A stretch of 64,000 bases of DNA from Gammaproteobacteria bacterium (GTDB taxonomy: Bacteria > Pseudomonadota > Gammaproteobacteria > Steroidobacterales > PWYM01), in the NCBI GenBank assembly GCA_003567475.1, contig PWZL01000058.1, positions 19,859-83,858 of the forward strand. Reading direction: 5' to 3'. Positions 27,964-36,136 of the stretch are shown in pieces; position 1 is the stretch's first letter, and every line of letters begins with the position of its first letter. The notes beneath the pieces are model-generated. The model was not told where the DNA came from. It did not search any database and saw only the letters and a program-made list of their open reading frames with translations. The position numbers and the translations under genes are program-made.

Positions 27964-28795
27964 TCGTTGTTTTCGGGGCGGCCTGGCCCAAGGGGGCCCG
28001 TGAGGGCTCGGCGAACCTCGCGAGCTGGCGCGCCAGCGCCACGAGCTCACCCTGCTCGTCCCAGAATTCGCCGTCGTTTTCCAGCAGTCCACGCGTGAGA
28101 TAGCGCGTGCGCGTGCGGCACAGCAGCCAGCCAGTCGCGGGCCGGGCTCTGATCTGCACCGTGAGCTCCATGGTCGGAATCCAGCCGCGGGCACCGTACA
28201 CGGCCAGCAGCGGCGGGGGCAGCGCGTCGGCGGTGAGCGCCAATGAGTGCACATCCTGGTCGCGCCCGTCCGCAAACCGCACCCATGCGCAGAGCTCCGC
28301 GCGGGCACCCGCGCCCTGCCCCAGCCAGCCGGCTGACCCTGGTGCGATGCGCCGCTCGAATCGTCTGGCCACCTCAATGACCACCGGCTCGATCGGCTCA
28401 CAGGCAGCCGGCGGCGGGAGCCGAGGGGCGACACCCTCGATCCGCGTCTCACCGGCCTGTTCGGAAAGGTCGCCAAATACGCCGGTAAAGCGGGCGATCG
28501 CGCCGCGCCCTGCCTGACTGAGTGTTACCGCCGCGAAACTCATCCGCCGGCCGCGCCGCAGCAGCTCGACCTGTCCGGTCACCTTGCCAGGCTGGGCCGG
28601 CTGGAGGTAGTGGCCAGTCAGCGACAGTGGATCAGGACACGCCAGACTGGCACACAGCATGCGCCCCGCAACGGCCATGAGATAGCCCCCATTGGGCACC
28701 GTACCGGCATTCCAGCGGCTGCTGAGCTCGCCCGCCCACACGCCGTTGGCCAGCCGCCGGACAGCGCTGTCGCGGTCGAAAACAAATGCCTCCAT
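27953..28795 (-). CDS. Acyl-CoA thioesterase-like hotdog protein
   Basis: RWNAGTVPNGGYLMAVAGRML...LSLTGHYLQPAQPGKVTGQVELLRRGRRMSFAAVTLSQ. Confidence 0.78.
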   Translation of the reverse strand: MEAFVFDRDSAVRRLANGVWAGELSSRWNAGTVPNGGYLMAVAGRMLCASLACPDPLSLTGHYLQPAQPGKVTGQVELLRRGRRMSFAAVTLSQAGRGAIARFTGVFGDLSEQAGETRIEGVAPRLPPPAACEPIEPVVIEVARRFERRIAPGSAGWLGQGAGARAELCAWVRFADGRDQDVHSLALTADALPPPLLAVYGARGWIPTMELTVQIRARPATGWLLCRTRTRYLTRGLLENDGEFWDEQGELVALARQLARFAEPSRAPLGQAAPKTTISD

Positions 28796-28939
28796 GCGCC
28801 TCCTCCGGGCTGAGCCAGCCAACCGTTGCCAGCTGTCGGCGCGAGCCCGCTCGATGAACACCAGCAAACCGAGAGTTGTGACACGGCGGCACTTTGCGGC
28901 CGTCCCCTAGCATAGCGGAGCCTGTGCTGGAGATGGACC

Positions 28940-30430
28940 ATGCCCGACCGCAGTGATCTCGAACTGGTACTTACCGGAGGCACGCCAGTGGTCATTGTCG
29001 AGACCTGGGACGAACCGGGGTTTCTCGACATGCTGGTACAGATCGCGACCCAAGCCCGCCGCGACAGTTATCGACCGCTGTTTCGCTGGGCTGTGACCGA
29101 TGGACTTCAGCGCCTGGACCTGGCTCTGGAGCCTCAGCCAACGACCGCCGACCCGCGCGATGCGCTCCGCCACATTCGCGCCGTCGACAAACCGGGCATC
29201 TACGCCCTGCTCGACTTCCACCCATATCTGGGCGATCCGGTCCATGTACGCCTGTTGAAAGACATTGCCCTGGCGGCTCGCCGCCGCCGCCAGACCGTGC
29301 TGCTGGTGAGTCATCAGCTGAAGCTGCCCCCGGAACTGGAGCGGCTGGCTGCGCGCTTCGAGATGAGTCTGCCCGGCGAGCAGGAGCGTACCCGAATCAT
29401 CCAGCGAATCGCCGAGGAGTGGGCCGAAGAGTCAGGCCGGCCGGTCGACATCGATCCGCACGCACTCACCCTCCTCGTGCGCAACCTCGCGGGGCTCAGC
29501 ACAGCAGATACCGAGCGGCTGGCGCGAAATGCCATCGTGCTCGATGGCGCCATCACCGCTTCCGACCTCCCGGGGGTGATGCAGGCGAAATACCAGCTGC
29601 TGAATCGCGACGGGGTCCTGAGTTACGAGTACGACACCGCCCGGTTCGCTGATCTTGGCGGGCTGTCGCGATTCAAGACCTGGCTGGGCCAGCGACGCGC
29701 CGCGTTTCTCGGGGAGGGCCCGGAGAATACGCTTGAACCACCCAAGGGCGTCCTGCTGGTCGGTGTCCAGGGCTGCGGCAAGAGCCTTGCAGCCAAAGCC
29801 ACCGCCGGGGTCTATGGCGTCCCCCTGCTCGCGCTCGATTTCGGTGCGGTCTATGACCGCTACCACGGCGAATCCGAGCGCAGGCTCAGGGAATCACTGC
29901 GCATGGCCGAACTCATGGCACCTTGCGTGCTGTGGATCGATGAAATCGAGAAGGGCTTGGCCAGCAGCAGCAGCGATTCCAGCGGCACGTCGCAACGGGT
30001 ACTTGGGACCTTCCTGACCTGGATGGCCGAGCGTCGCACCCCGGTCATGGTCGTCGCCACCGCCAACGAGATCTCCGCCCTGCCCCCGGAGCTGGTGCGC
30101 AAGGGCCGCTTTGATGAGCTGTTCTTCGTCGATCTGCCGCGGCGTGAGGTCAGGCAGGACATCCTCGACATCCATCTCGCGCGCCGCGGACTCCCCCCGG
30201 AACGGTTCGATACCGCCAGGCTCGCGCTGGCCAGCGAAGGGTTCTCGGGTGCGGAGCTCGAGCAGGCTGTGGTGTCGGCGCTGTATGCCGCGAATGCGCT
30301 GGAACAACCCCCTGGACCGGGTCACGTACTCGCCGAACTCCGGCGCACGCGGCCGCTGTCGGTAGTGATGCGCGAGCGCGTGGAGGCTCTGCGGGCCTGG
30401 GCCAAGGACCGTACCGTCCCCGCGGACTGA
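28940..30430 (+). CDS. AAA+ ATPase, Ycf46-like
   Basis: KGVLLVGVQGCGKSLAAKA Walker A, CVLWIDEIEKG Walker B, VVATANEISALPPELVRKGRFDELFFVDLP. Confidence 0.88.
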   Translation: MPDRSDLELVLTGGTPVVIVETWDEPGFLDMLVQIATQARRDSYRPLFRWAVTDGLQRLDLALEPQPTTADPRDALRHIRAVDKPGIYALLDFHPYLGDPVHVRLLKDIALAARRRRQTVLLVSHQLKLPPELERLAARFEMSLPGEQERTRIIQRIAEEWAEESGRPVDIDPHALTLLVRNLAGLSTADTERLARNAIVLDGAITASDLPGVMQAKYQLLNRDGVLSYEYDTARFADLGGLSRFKTWLGQRRAAFLGEGPENTLEPPKGVLLVGVQGCGKSLAAKATAGVYGVPLLALDFGAVYDRYHGESERRLRESLRMAELMAPCVLWIDEIEKGLASSSSDSSGTSQRVLGTFLTWMAERRTPVMVVATANEISALPPELVRKGRFDELFFVDLPRREVRQDILDIHLARRGLPPERFDTARLALASEGFSGAELEQAVVSALYAANALEQPPGPGHVLAELRRTRPLSVVMRERVEALRAWAKDRTVPAD

Positions 30431-30509
30431 CCGACCGTGACACAGTCGCTGCACGCCCGACCAGCAGCGCTTATCATATGATCTTTGCTCCAGCGGAGCC
30501 CGTGCAGCG

Positions 30510-31667
30510 ATGTCATCCCCCAGCCGCCCCGCAAACCGCAGTCACGACGAGGATACCGATCAGCTGCCGATACTTTCGAAGTCGGCCCTGGCGGATCAGG
30601 ACCTCGACAACACCGGCACGCACATCTTCCGACCGCAGACACACGTCGGAACGGAGACGACGGCACCCGACCCCCTCGAACAGACCACGGTCTTCCATCC
30701 CGAGCAGCTGGCGGAACTCAGGGGCGAGGCGACCGAGAGTCAGCGTCTGCAGAAGGCCTTGACCGAGACCCGCCAGGCTTTGGAGGAGGCCCTGGAGAAG
30801 CTGGCCGACCGTGAAATGGCAGCTGCGCGACTCGAAGTGGAACTGCGCGATGCGCGCCGGGCCACGACAACCGTTCAGACCACACTGGCGTCGCTGGACA
30901 CTGAATTGAGCGAAGCACGGTCGGCCAGGCAGCAGGCGGAAAGCCAGCTGGCAGCACAGGAGGCGCGGCTGGCCGAGCAGGTGACCCGGATCGATGAACT
31001 CCGCGCCGCGCGGCAGGGGCTCCAGGATCGCCTGACCGCCCTCGAGGCACGGGCACATGACCTGCCTGAAACGACTGCAACACCGCCTGATCTCGCGGAA
31101 ACCGTGCAGGATCTCAGAGCCTACGTCGACCGCCGGCGCGACGCCTGGACGGCATTGAACCTCGAGCTGGCCGCGCGGCAGGAAAAGCTCGCCGAACTCG
31201 AGGCGGAACTGGCGCAACGCCAACGCCGCCAGATCGACGACAGGCGGCGCCTCAAGCGCGCCGAGCAGGCACTGGCCGCGCTGCGCACCCCGGGTGCGAC
31301 GCCACCCGGGGCCGCACCCGGGGCCGCCGTGGAGACGCCGTCAACCCAGCATGCCCTGGTGGCAGTCCTGCCGGACAGCCGCCTGCGCTACGCACTCCCC
31401 GCGGTAGGTGAAATCACCATCGGCAGGAGCTCGGCTAACGATATCCAGTTACGCACCCAGTTCGTCAGCCGGCAACACGCCAGGCTGCGCACCGACCACC
31501 AGGGCTGCACACTCGAAGACCTCGGCAGCCGCAATGGGGTGCTGGTCAACGGTCAACTGGTGCGCAGCCGTCAGCTCCACGATGGTGATGAGCTGGTGTT
31601 TGGTGAAAGTCGTTTCCGCTATGAAGCGCGGGACGACGACGAGCGGTTCGGTAGAACCCTCGGCTGA
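30510..31667 (+). CDS. Coiled-coil protein with C-terminal FHA domain
   Basis: Long E/A/R-rich coiled coil; ITIGRSSANDIQLRTQFVSRQHARLRTDHQGCTLEDLGSRNGVLVNGQLV. Confidence 0.9.
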   Translation: MSSPSRPANRSHDEDTDQLPILSKSALADQDLDNTGTHIFRPQTHVGTETTAPDPLEQTTVFHPEQLAELRGEATESQRLQKALTETRQALEEALEKLADREMAAARLEVELRDARRATTTVQTTLASLDTELSEARSARQQAESQLAAQEARLAEQVTRIDELRAARQGLQDRLTALEARAHDLPETTATPPDLAETVQDLRAYVDRRRDAWTALNLELAARQEKLAELEAELAQRQRRQIDDRRRLKRAEQALAALRTPGATPPGAAPGAAVETPSTQHALVAVLPDSRLRYALPAVGEITIGRSSANDIQLRTQFVSRQHARLRTDHQGCTLEDLGSRNGVLVNGQLVRSRQLHDGDELVFGESRFRYEARDDDERFGRTLG

Positions 31668-32671
31668 GCCGCCGCAGCCACCAGCGCACTGGTCGGGCTG
31701 GGCGTGCGGTGCGCCCGCAACTCAGCGATCGGCAACCGCGCGGTGACACACTCGGGCCCGCCGGTCTGGGCCTGTGCGATCAGTTCCCCGCGAGGACCGA
31801 ACACAAGCGCCCGGACATCACCCGGCGCGCCCGAGGACACCGGTGCGGCGTCGCAGGTTCCGGACACCGCGGTGAAAATTCCGTTATGCAGCGATCCTGC
31901 CGCCGCATCCATACGACTGCTGCCTGGCGACGCACTGCGCAGCAGCAGCTCACAGCCCCGGCCGGCGAGCACCCTGAGCAGTTCGGGCTCACCTGCCACC
32001 GAGTGCATGGCCAGGTTACCGAGCGGGGTTGCCGTGACCGGCAAGACAGCCTCCGCCCCATAGCGCTCCAGGTAAGCCTCCAGCACATCTTCCACGACCG
32101 TGACGCCGGGAGCGTGGGCGTGACCCTGGGGCGTGCGGGCGTGTCTTGCCTGCCAGTGCACGGCGACCAGTTGCCCATGGGGATCGAGCAGGAGATTTGC
32201 CGCTGGCACATGCCCGGGCCAGTCGGGCGCCCTGAGCCGGGCGCCGAAACCGAGATAGCAGCCATAGGTTCGCGCCCAGCCCGCGAGCGCCATGCGCTCG
32301 GGCCCGTCACGCTCAATCGCTTCCGAGAGCAAGGCTCGTGCCGACCGCCGTTCCGGCGGCGGCAACAGCGCATCGGCAGGGAACCAGAGCAGGTCATACC
32401 GCTGCCCGGCCGAGTAGGCGCGCTCAATGGTCGCCACCATGCGTTCGAGGGCCGCGCCGCGGCGCTCGCCGAGCTGCGCCGGGGGCAGCTGCACCACCCC
32501 GAGCCGGACCGTATCGCGCTGGAGCGGCTGGGGTGCCGTGACAGCTGGAGCATGCTGTTGCTGTGCCTCGGCGGCGGCGGGTGCCGACCTCAGCAATGGC
32601 CACGCCGCCGCCCCGGCCGTGGCGGCCGCCAGCAGGCCTCGCCGTGTCATGCCGGAGGGGCTGTCAACCAT
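31619..32671 (-). CDS. Carbon-nitrogen hydrolase (nitrilase) fold protein with Tat-type signal, possibly catalytically degenerate
   Basis: MTRRGLLAAATAGAAAWPLL leader; VRLGVVQLPPAQL..., AANLLLDPHGQLVAVHW..., LAGRGCELLLRSASPGSSRMDA. Confidence 0.65.
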   Translation of the reverse strand: MVDSPSGMTRRGLLAAATAGAAAWPLLRSAPAAAEAQQQHAPAVTAPQPLQRDTVRLGVVQLPPAQLGERRGAALERMVATIERAYSAGQRYDLLWFPADALLPPPERRSARALLSEAIERDGPERMALAGWARTYGCYLGFGARLRAPDWPGHVPAANLLLDPHGQLVAVHWQARHARTPQGHAHAPGVTVVEDVLEAYLERYGAEAVLPVTATPLGNLAMHSVAGEPELLRVLAGRGCELLLRSASPGSSRMDAAAGSLHNGIFTAVSGTCDAAPVSSGAPGDVRALVFGPRGELIAQAQTGGPECVTARLPIAELRAHRTPSPTSALVAAAAQPRVLPNRSSSSRAS

Positions 32672-33764
32672 GCTCACGCCGCCTGTTTCCGCCATCACCG
32701 CCAGCCGCATTGGCAAAGACCTCCGGGCGCGGCCACGCCCGAAGAATGGCGTTGACGACCGTGGCCAGCGGGATGGCAAAAAAGACCCCCCAGAAGCCCC
32801 ACAGACCCCCGAACACCAGGATGGCGACGACGATCGCGATCGGATGCAGGTTGACGACCTCGCTGAACAGCAGCGGCGAGAGCAGGTTGCCGTCGAGCAG
32901 CTGAATGACCCCGTAGGCGATCAGGACGTAATAGAACTCGGCCGAAATGCCGAACTGGAAGTAGGCCACGGCGGCCACCGGCAAGGTCACCACGGCCACC
33001 CCGACGAAAGGGATCAATACCGAAAGGCCGGTAGCCACAGCCAGCAGCAGGGTGTACTGCACCCCGAGGAATGTGAAGGTGGCATAGGTCACGCTGCCGA
33101 CAATCAGGATCTCCCACACTTTGCCCCGGACGTAATTGCCGATCTGGTCGTTGATTTCGGCAAGCACGGTATCGGTGAGCTGACGGTCGCGTGGTAGAAA
33201 TCCGGCCAGCCAGGCGAGGATGCGATCCTGATCGCGAATCATGAAAAACACCATAAGGGGTACCAGGATGAGGTAGACGATGACCGTGATGGCCACGAAC
33301 ACCGAGCTCACCGAGTAGGCCAGGACGCGCTGGCCGGAGCTCATGATTTCAGTGCCGATGGAGCTGACCAGCTGTGTGACCTGTTGCTCCATGATCACAC
33401 CGGGGAACTGCTCCGGCAGCCGCAACAGCAGCGCCTGGGCATCAGAGAGGATTGCCGGCATCTGTTGCACAAGCTGCGCCAGCTGCCGGAAAAACAGCGG
33501 GATCAGCCAGAACATCGTCAAGACCAGGGCGGTCATGAACACCAGGAATACGATGATCACGGCCGCAAGGTGGGGCAGGCCGATGAGTTGCAGGCGGCGC
33601 ACCAGGCCCGAAAGCAGGTAGGCGATGATCAGGGCCGCGAACGCTGGTGCCAGCTGGCGGCCCAGCACGATGATGATCAGCGTCAGTGCTATGAGCACCA
33701 GCAGCATCCCCACGACCTGTGGGTCGCCGAGATAGCGATTCAGCCAGTTCCTGATCGTATCCAT
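32664..33764 (-). CDS. AI-2E family transporter (PerM-like)
   Basis: Multiple TMs; VLAEINDQIGNYVRGKVWEILIVGSVTYATFTFLGVQYTLLLAVATGLSVLIPFVGV; LLFSEVVNLHPIAIVVAILVFGGLWGFWGVFFAIPLATVV. Confidence 0.93.
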   Translation of the reverse strand: MDTIRNWLNRYLGDPQVVGMLLVLIALTLIIIVLGRQLAPAFAALIIAYLLSGLVRRLQLIGLPHLAAVIIVFLVFMTALVLTMFWLIPLFFRQLAQLVQQMPAILSDAQALLLRLPEQFPGVIMEQQVTQLVSSIGTEIMSSGQRVLAYSVSSVFVAITVIVYLILVPLMVFFMIRDQDRILAWLAGFLPRDRQLTDTVLAEINDQIGNYVRGKVWEILIVGSVTYATFTFLGVQYTLLLAVATGLSVLIPFVGVAVVTLPVAAVAYFQFGISAEFYYVLIAYGVIQLLDGNLLSPLLFSEVVNLHPIAIVVAILVFGGLWGFWGVFFAIPLATVVNAILRAWPRPEVFANAAGGDGGNRRREHG

Positions 33765-33943
33765 TCGCTAGTCTCAATCCATCGGTCACGCCGGCCTGCA
33801 CGGCGCACAAATCATACCTTCAGTGTGCGCCGACGGGTCGGCCCATCCCGACAAACAGTGCTACGCAGTCAACCCGTGGCATACTCCCACCCCACGCCTG
33901 CGCCGCCGGCGTTCCGAAAACCTCTGACCCTGAACCACCACCC

Positions 33944-34306
33944 ATGAAGACGTCATCAAGACTGCATCAGCAGGGCCGCCTGCACAACCGGCTGCTTCAG
34001 GAATCGCTGGTCACCCTGGTGCTGCTGGCCCTCGGTGCGCTGGCATTGCCGCTGTCGGTATACTATGTCGGCACCGCGTTTTTCGGACCCTACGAAGGCG
34101 GTACGGGCAGTGTCGGCAGTTTTCTCGGCGCGCTCTTCGCCTCGCTGGCGGTCGGCGACCGGGGGGCCTGGCTGCTGGTGCTCTCGCCACTGCTGGTCAT
34201 CACGCTGCTGCGACTGGCCAGGGGTCTGCTTCGGCCGCGTCGCCGGCGCGTGGCCAGCACCGGCGACCAGGGAACCTCCGGCGACCCGACGCCGACTGAA
34301 ACGTGA
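33944..34306 (+). CDS. Small membrane protein
   Basis: 120 aa ORF with two hydrophobic segments, ATG start. Confidence 0.45.
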   Translation: MKTSSRLHQQGRLHNRLLQESLVTLVLLALGALALPLSVYYVGTAFFGPYEGGTGSVGSFLGALFASLAVGDRGAWLLVLSPLLVITLLRLARGLLRPRRRRVASTGDQGTSGDPTPTET

Positions 34307-34448
34307 ACCGCGTCACAGATTCCTGCTCGGCCTGAGCCTTTCGGCGCAAAACCGCTGTGTTTGCTGGTATCGTTTTGGAAATTCGCAGGGGTGTGTCCGG
34401 AGCAGACCACCCGGCGGCCGCCGCCCAGCATCCGGAGTCAGATCATTC

Positions 34449-34766
34449 ATGAAAAGGTTGCTCAAGTCCCTGTTCGGCAAGCCTGCGGACGACGGCCCGC
34501 GGGTCGCGAATGCCATGGATGTGAATCAGGTACTCTCGCGACCCCGCGTCAGCGCGCCGCCGGTGCTGCGGGCCGCCAAACCTCCGCCCGGACGCGCCAA
34601 GCTGCCAACTGTGACGCCTGCCCCCCCCACCCCGCCGGAACTGGACTTCGGGGCCGACGAACTCTCCATGGAGAAACCCGCCGACACCGGCTTCAACCCC
34701 TATGACACGGGCCGTTTTTCCGCCGCCGAACTGTGGGATAAACGCCATAGAGACGGCGTGGACTGA
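34449..34766 (+). CDS. Small hypothetical protein
   Basis: MKRLLKSLFGKPADDGPRVANAMDVNQVL...FNPYDTGRFSAAELWDKRHRDGVD within the longer ORF 34035-34766. Confidence 0.5.
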   Translation: MKRLLKSLFGKPADDGPRVANAMDVNQVLSRPRVSAPPVLRAAKPPPGRAKLPTVTPAPPTPPELDFGADELSMEKPADTGFNPYDTGRFSAAELWDKRHRDGVD

Positions 34767-34801
34767 GTTCCGGGGGACTCGGCTGGCCGTCGACGCTCCC
34801 A

Positions 34802-34822
34802 CCCATAGATGACATCTATGGG
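34802..34822. promoter_or_regulatory. Candidate OxyR-type binding site upstream of dps
   Basis: CCCATAGATGACATCTATGGG; contains ATAG-nTnnnAn-CTAT exactly. Confidence 0.5.
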
Positions 34823-34914
34823 TTCGCTGTGGAAGAAACCATTGGCCAAACAGGCAGGGACACCTTAGCCTTGGATATCCAGAGGCGGCGACCTCACAGG
34901 TCTCGGAGGCACAC

Positions 34915-35382
34915 GTGGACATCAATATCGGGCTCTCTGCCGAACAGCGTCGGGAGATTTCAGGTGGACTCTCGAGACTGCTGGCCGACAGCTATACCCT
35001 GTATCTGAAGACCCACAATTTCCACTGGAATGTCACCGGCCCGATGTTCCAGACCCTGCACACGCTGTTCGAGACGCAATACACAGAGCTCGCCACGGCG
35101 GTCGACGAGATCGCCGAGCGAATCCGGGCATTGGGTGAACCGGCACCGGGGTCCTATCAGCAATTTGCGGCGCTCTCCTCCATCAGTGAAGAAACCGGCG
35201 TGCCTGCCGCCGCCGACATGATCCGGCAGCTGGTGGAAGGCCAGGAAGCTGTAGCACGCACCGCCCGAAGCATCTTTCCCGCAGCTGACGCGGCGGGTGA
35301 TGAACCCACCGCGGATCTGCTGACACAGCGGATGCAGATCCACGAAAAGAACGCCTGGATGCTGCGCAGCCTGCTCGCCTGA
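34915..35382 (+). CDS. dps: Dps family DNA-binding ferritin-like protein
   Basis: [53 protein letters not shown] ferroxidase motif; GTG start. Confidence 0.93.
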   Translation: MDINIGLSAEQRREISGGLSRLLADSYTLYLKTHNFHWNVTGPMFQTLHTLFETQYTELATAVDEIAERIRALGEPAPGSYQQFAALSSISEETGVPAAADMIRQLVEGQEAVARTARSIFPAADAAGDEPTADLLTQRMQIHEKNAWMLRSLLA

Positions 35383-35416
35383 GCTGGGACGCCGACCGAT
35401 CACATCGGTAGCCCCC

Positions 35417-35725
35417 ATGCATCCTGAGCTGCTCGAGTCGTTACGAAAGCAGGCGTCTGCCGCGCTGGAAGAAGAGCTCAGCGAGGGTACGGCGGCAGCT
35501 GAGCCATGGCTGCAGCGCGCGCGTGATTACCGCAGTTGGGTCCTCATGCGCAGCTATCCGGAACGCGTGCGCAGCCTGGCCCATGCCGCAGTCGCCGCGT
35601 CAGCCTCGCCGCCGGATCCCGCAGGCTTTCACGAGACCTGCCTGGCGTTGACCGGCATGCTGGCCGAACTCTGCCAGTCGGCTGCCGGGGCGGGGTTCAA
35701 TCCGGCCAGTAATACAACCCCGTGA
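35417..35725 (+). CDS. Hypothetical protein
   Basis: 102 aa ORF following dps. Confidence 0.4.
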   Translation: MHPELLESLRKQASAALEEELSEGTAAAEPWLQRARDYRSWVLMRSYPERVRSLAHAAVAASASPPDPAGFHETCLALTGMLAELCQSAAGAGFNPASNTTP

Positions 35726-35984
35726 TCAGCAGCGCGGCCCACAACAGCAGCTGCGCCGGCCAACGCCACCACCCGCGGCGCAACAGACCGACGAAACTGG
35801 CAGCTGCCACCGCGGTCAAAGCCCAGAAGATGGCGATGGCGGTCGTCAAACCGTCGCGCTCGGCAGCCACCTGGGGGTAGTCACTGCCGACAATCGTCAA
35901 CAGCAGCAACACCACCGAGAGGCCCAGTCCGATGGCAAATACCGACCCCAGTATGACGCCGGTCAACATTGTCAGTGGTTGCAT
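35697..35984 (-). CDS. Small membrane protein
   Basis: 95 aa with three hydrophobic segments. Confidence 0.5.
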   Translation of the reverse strand: MQPLTMLTGVILGSVFAIGLGLSVVLLLLTIVGSDYPQVAAERDGLTTAIAIFWALTAVAAASFVGLLRRGWWRWPAQLLLWAALLITGLYYWPD

Positions 35985-36136
35985 GGCACCTCCCAGGCGC
36001 TGGGCATCCGTCGCATTTCAGCGGTGGCGAGCTTGATCAGCCGCCGGGCGCGGTTTACGTTTAAGCTTGGGCCACAGATCGCGACATGGCGTTCCCGGCC
36101 AGATGTGTCATCAGACCCGCAGCAAGGCGAATCTCA

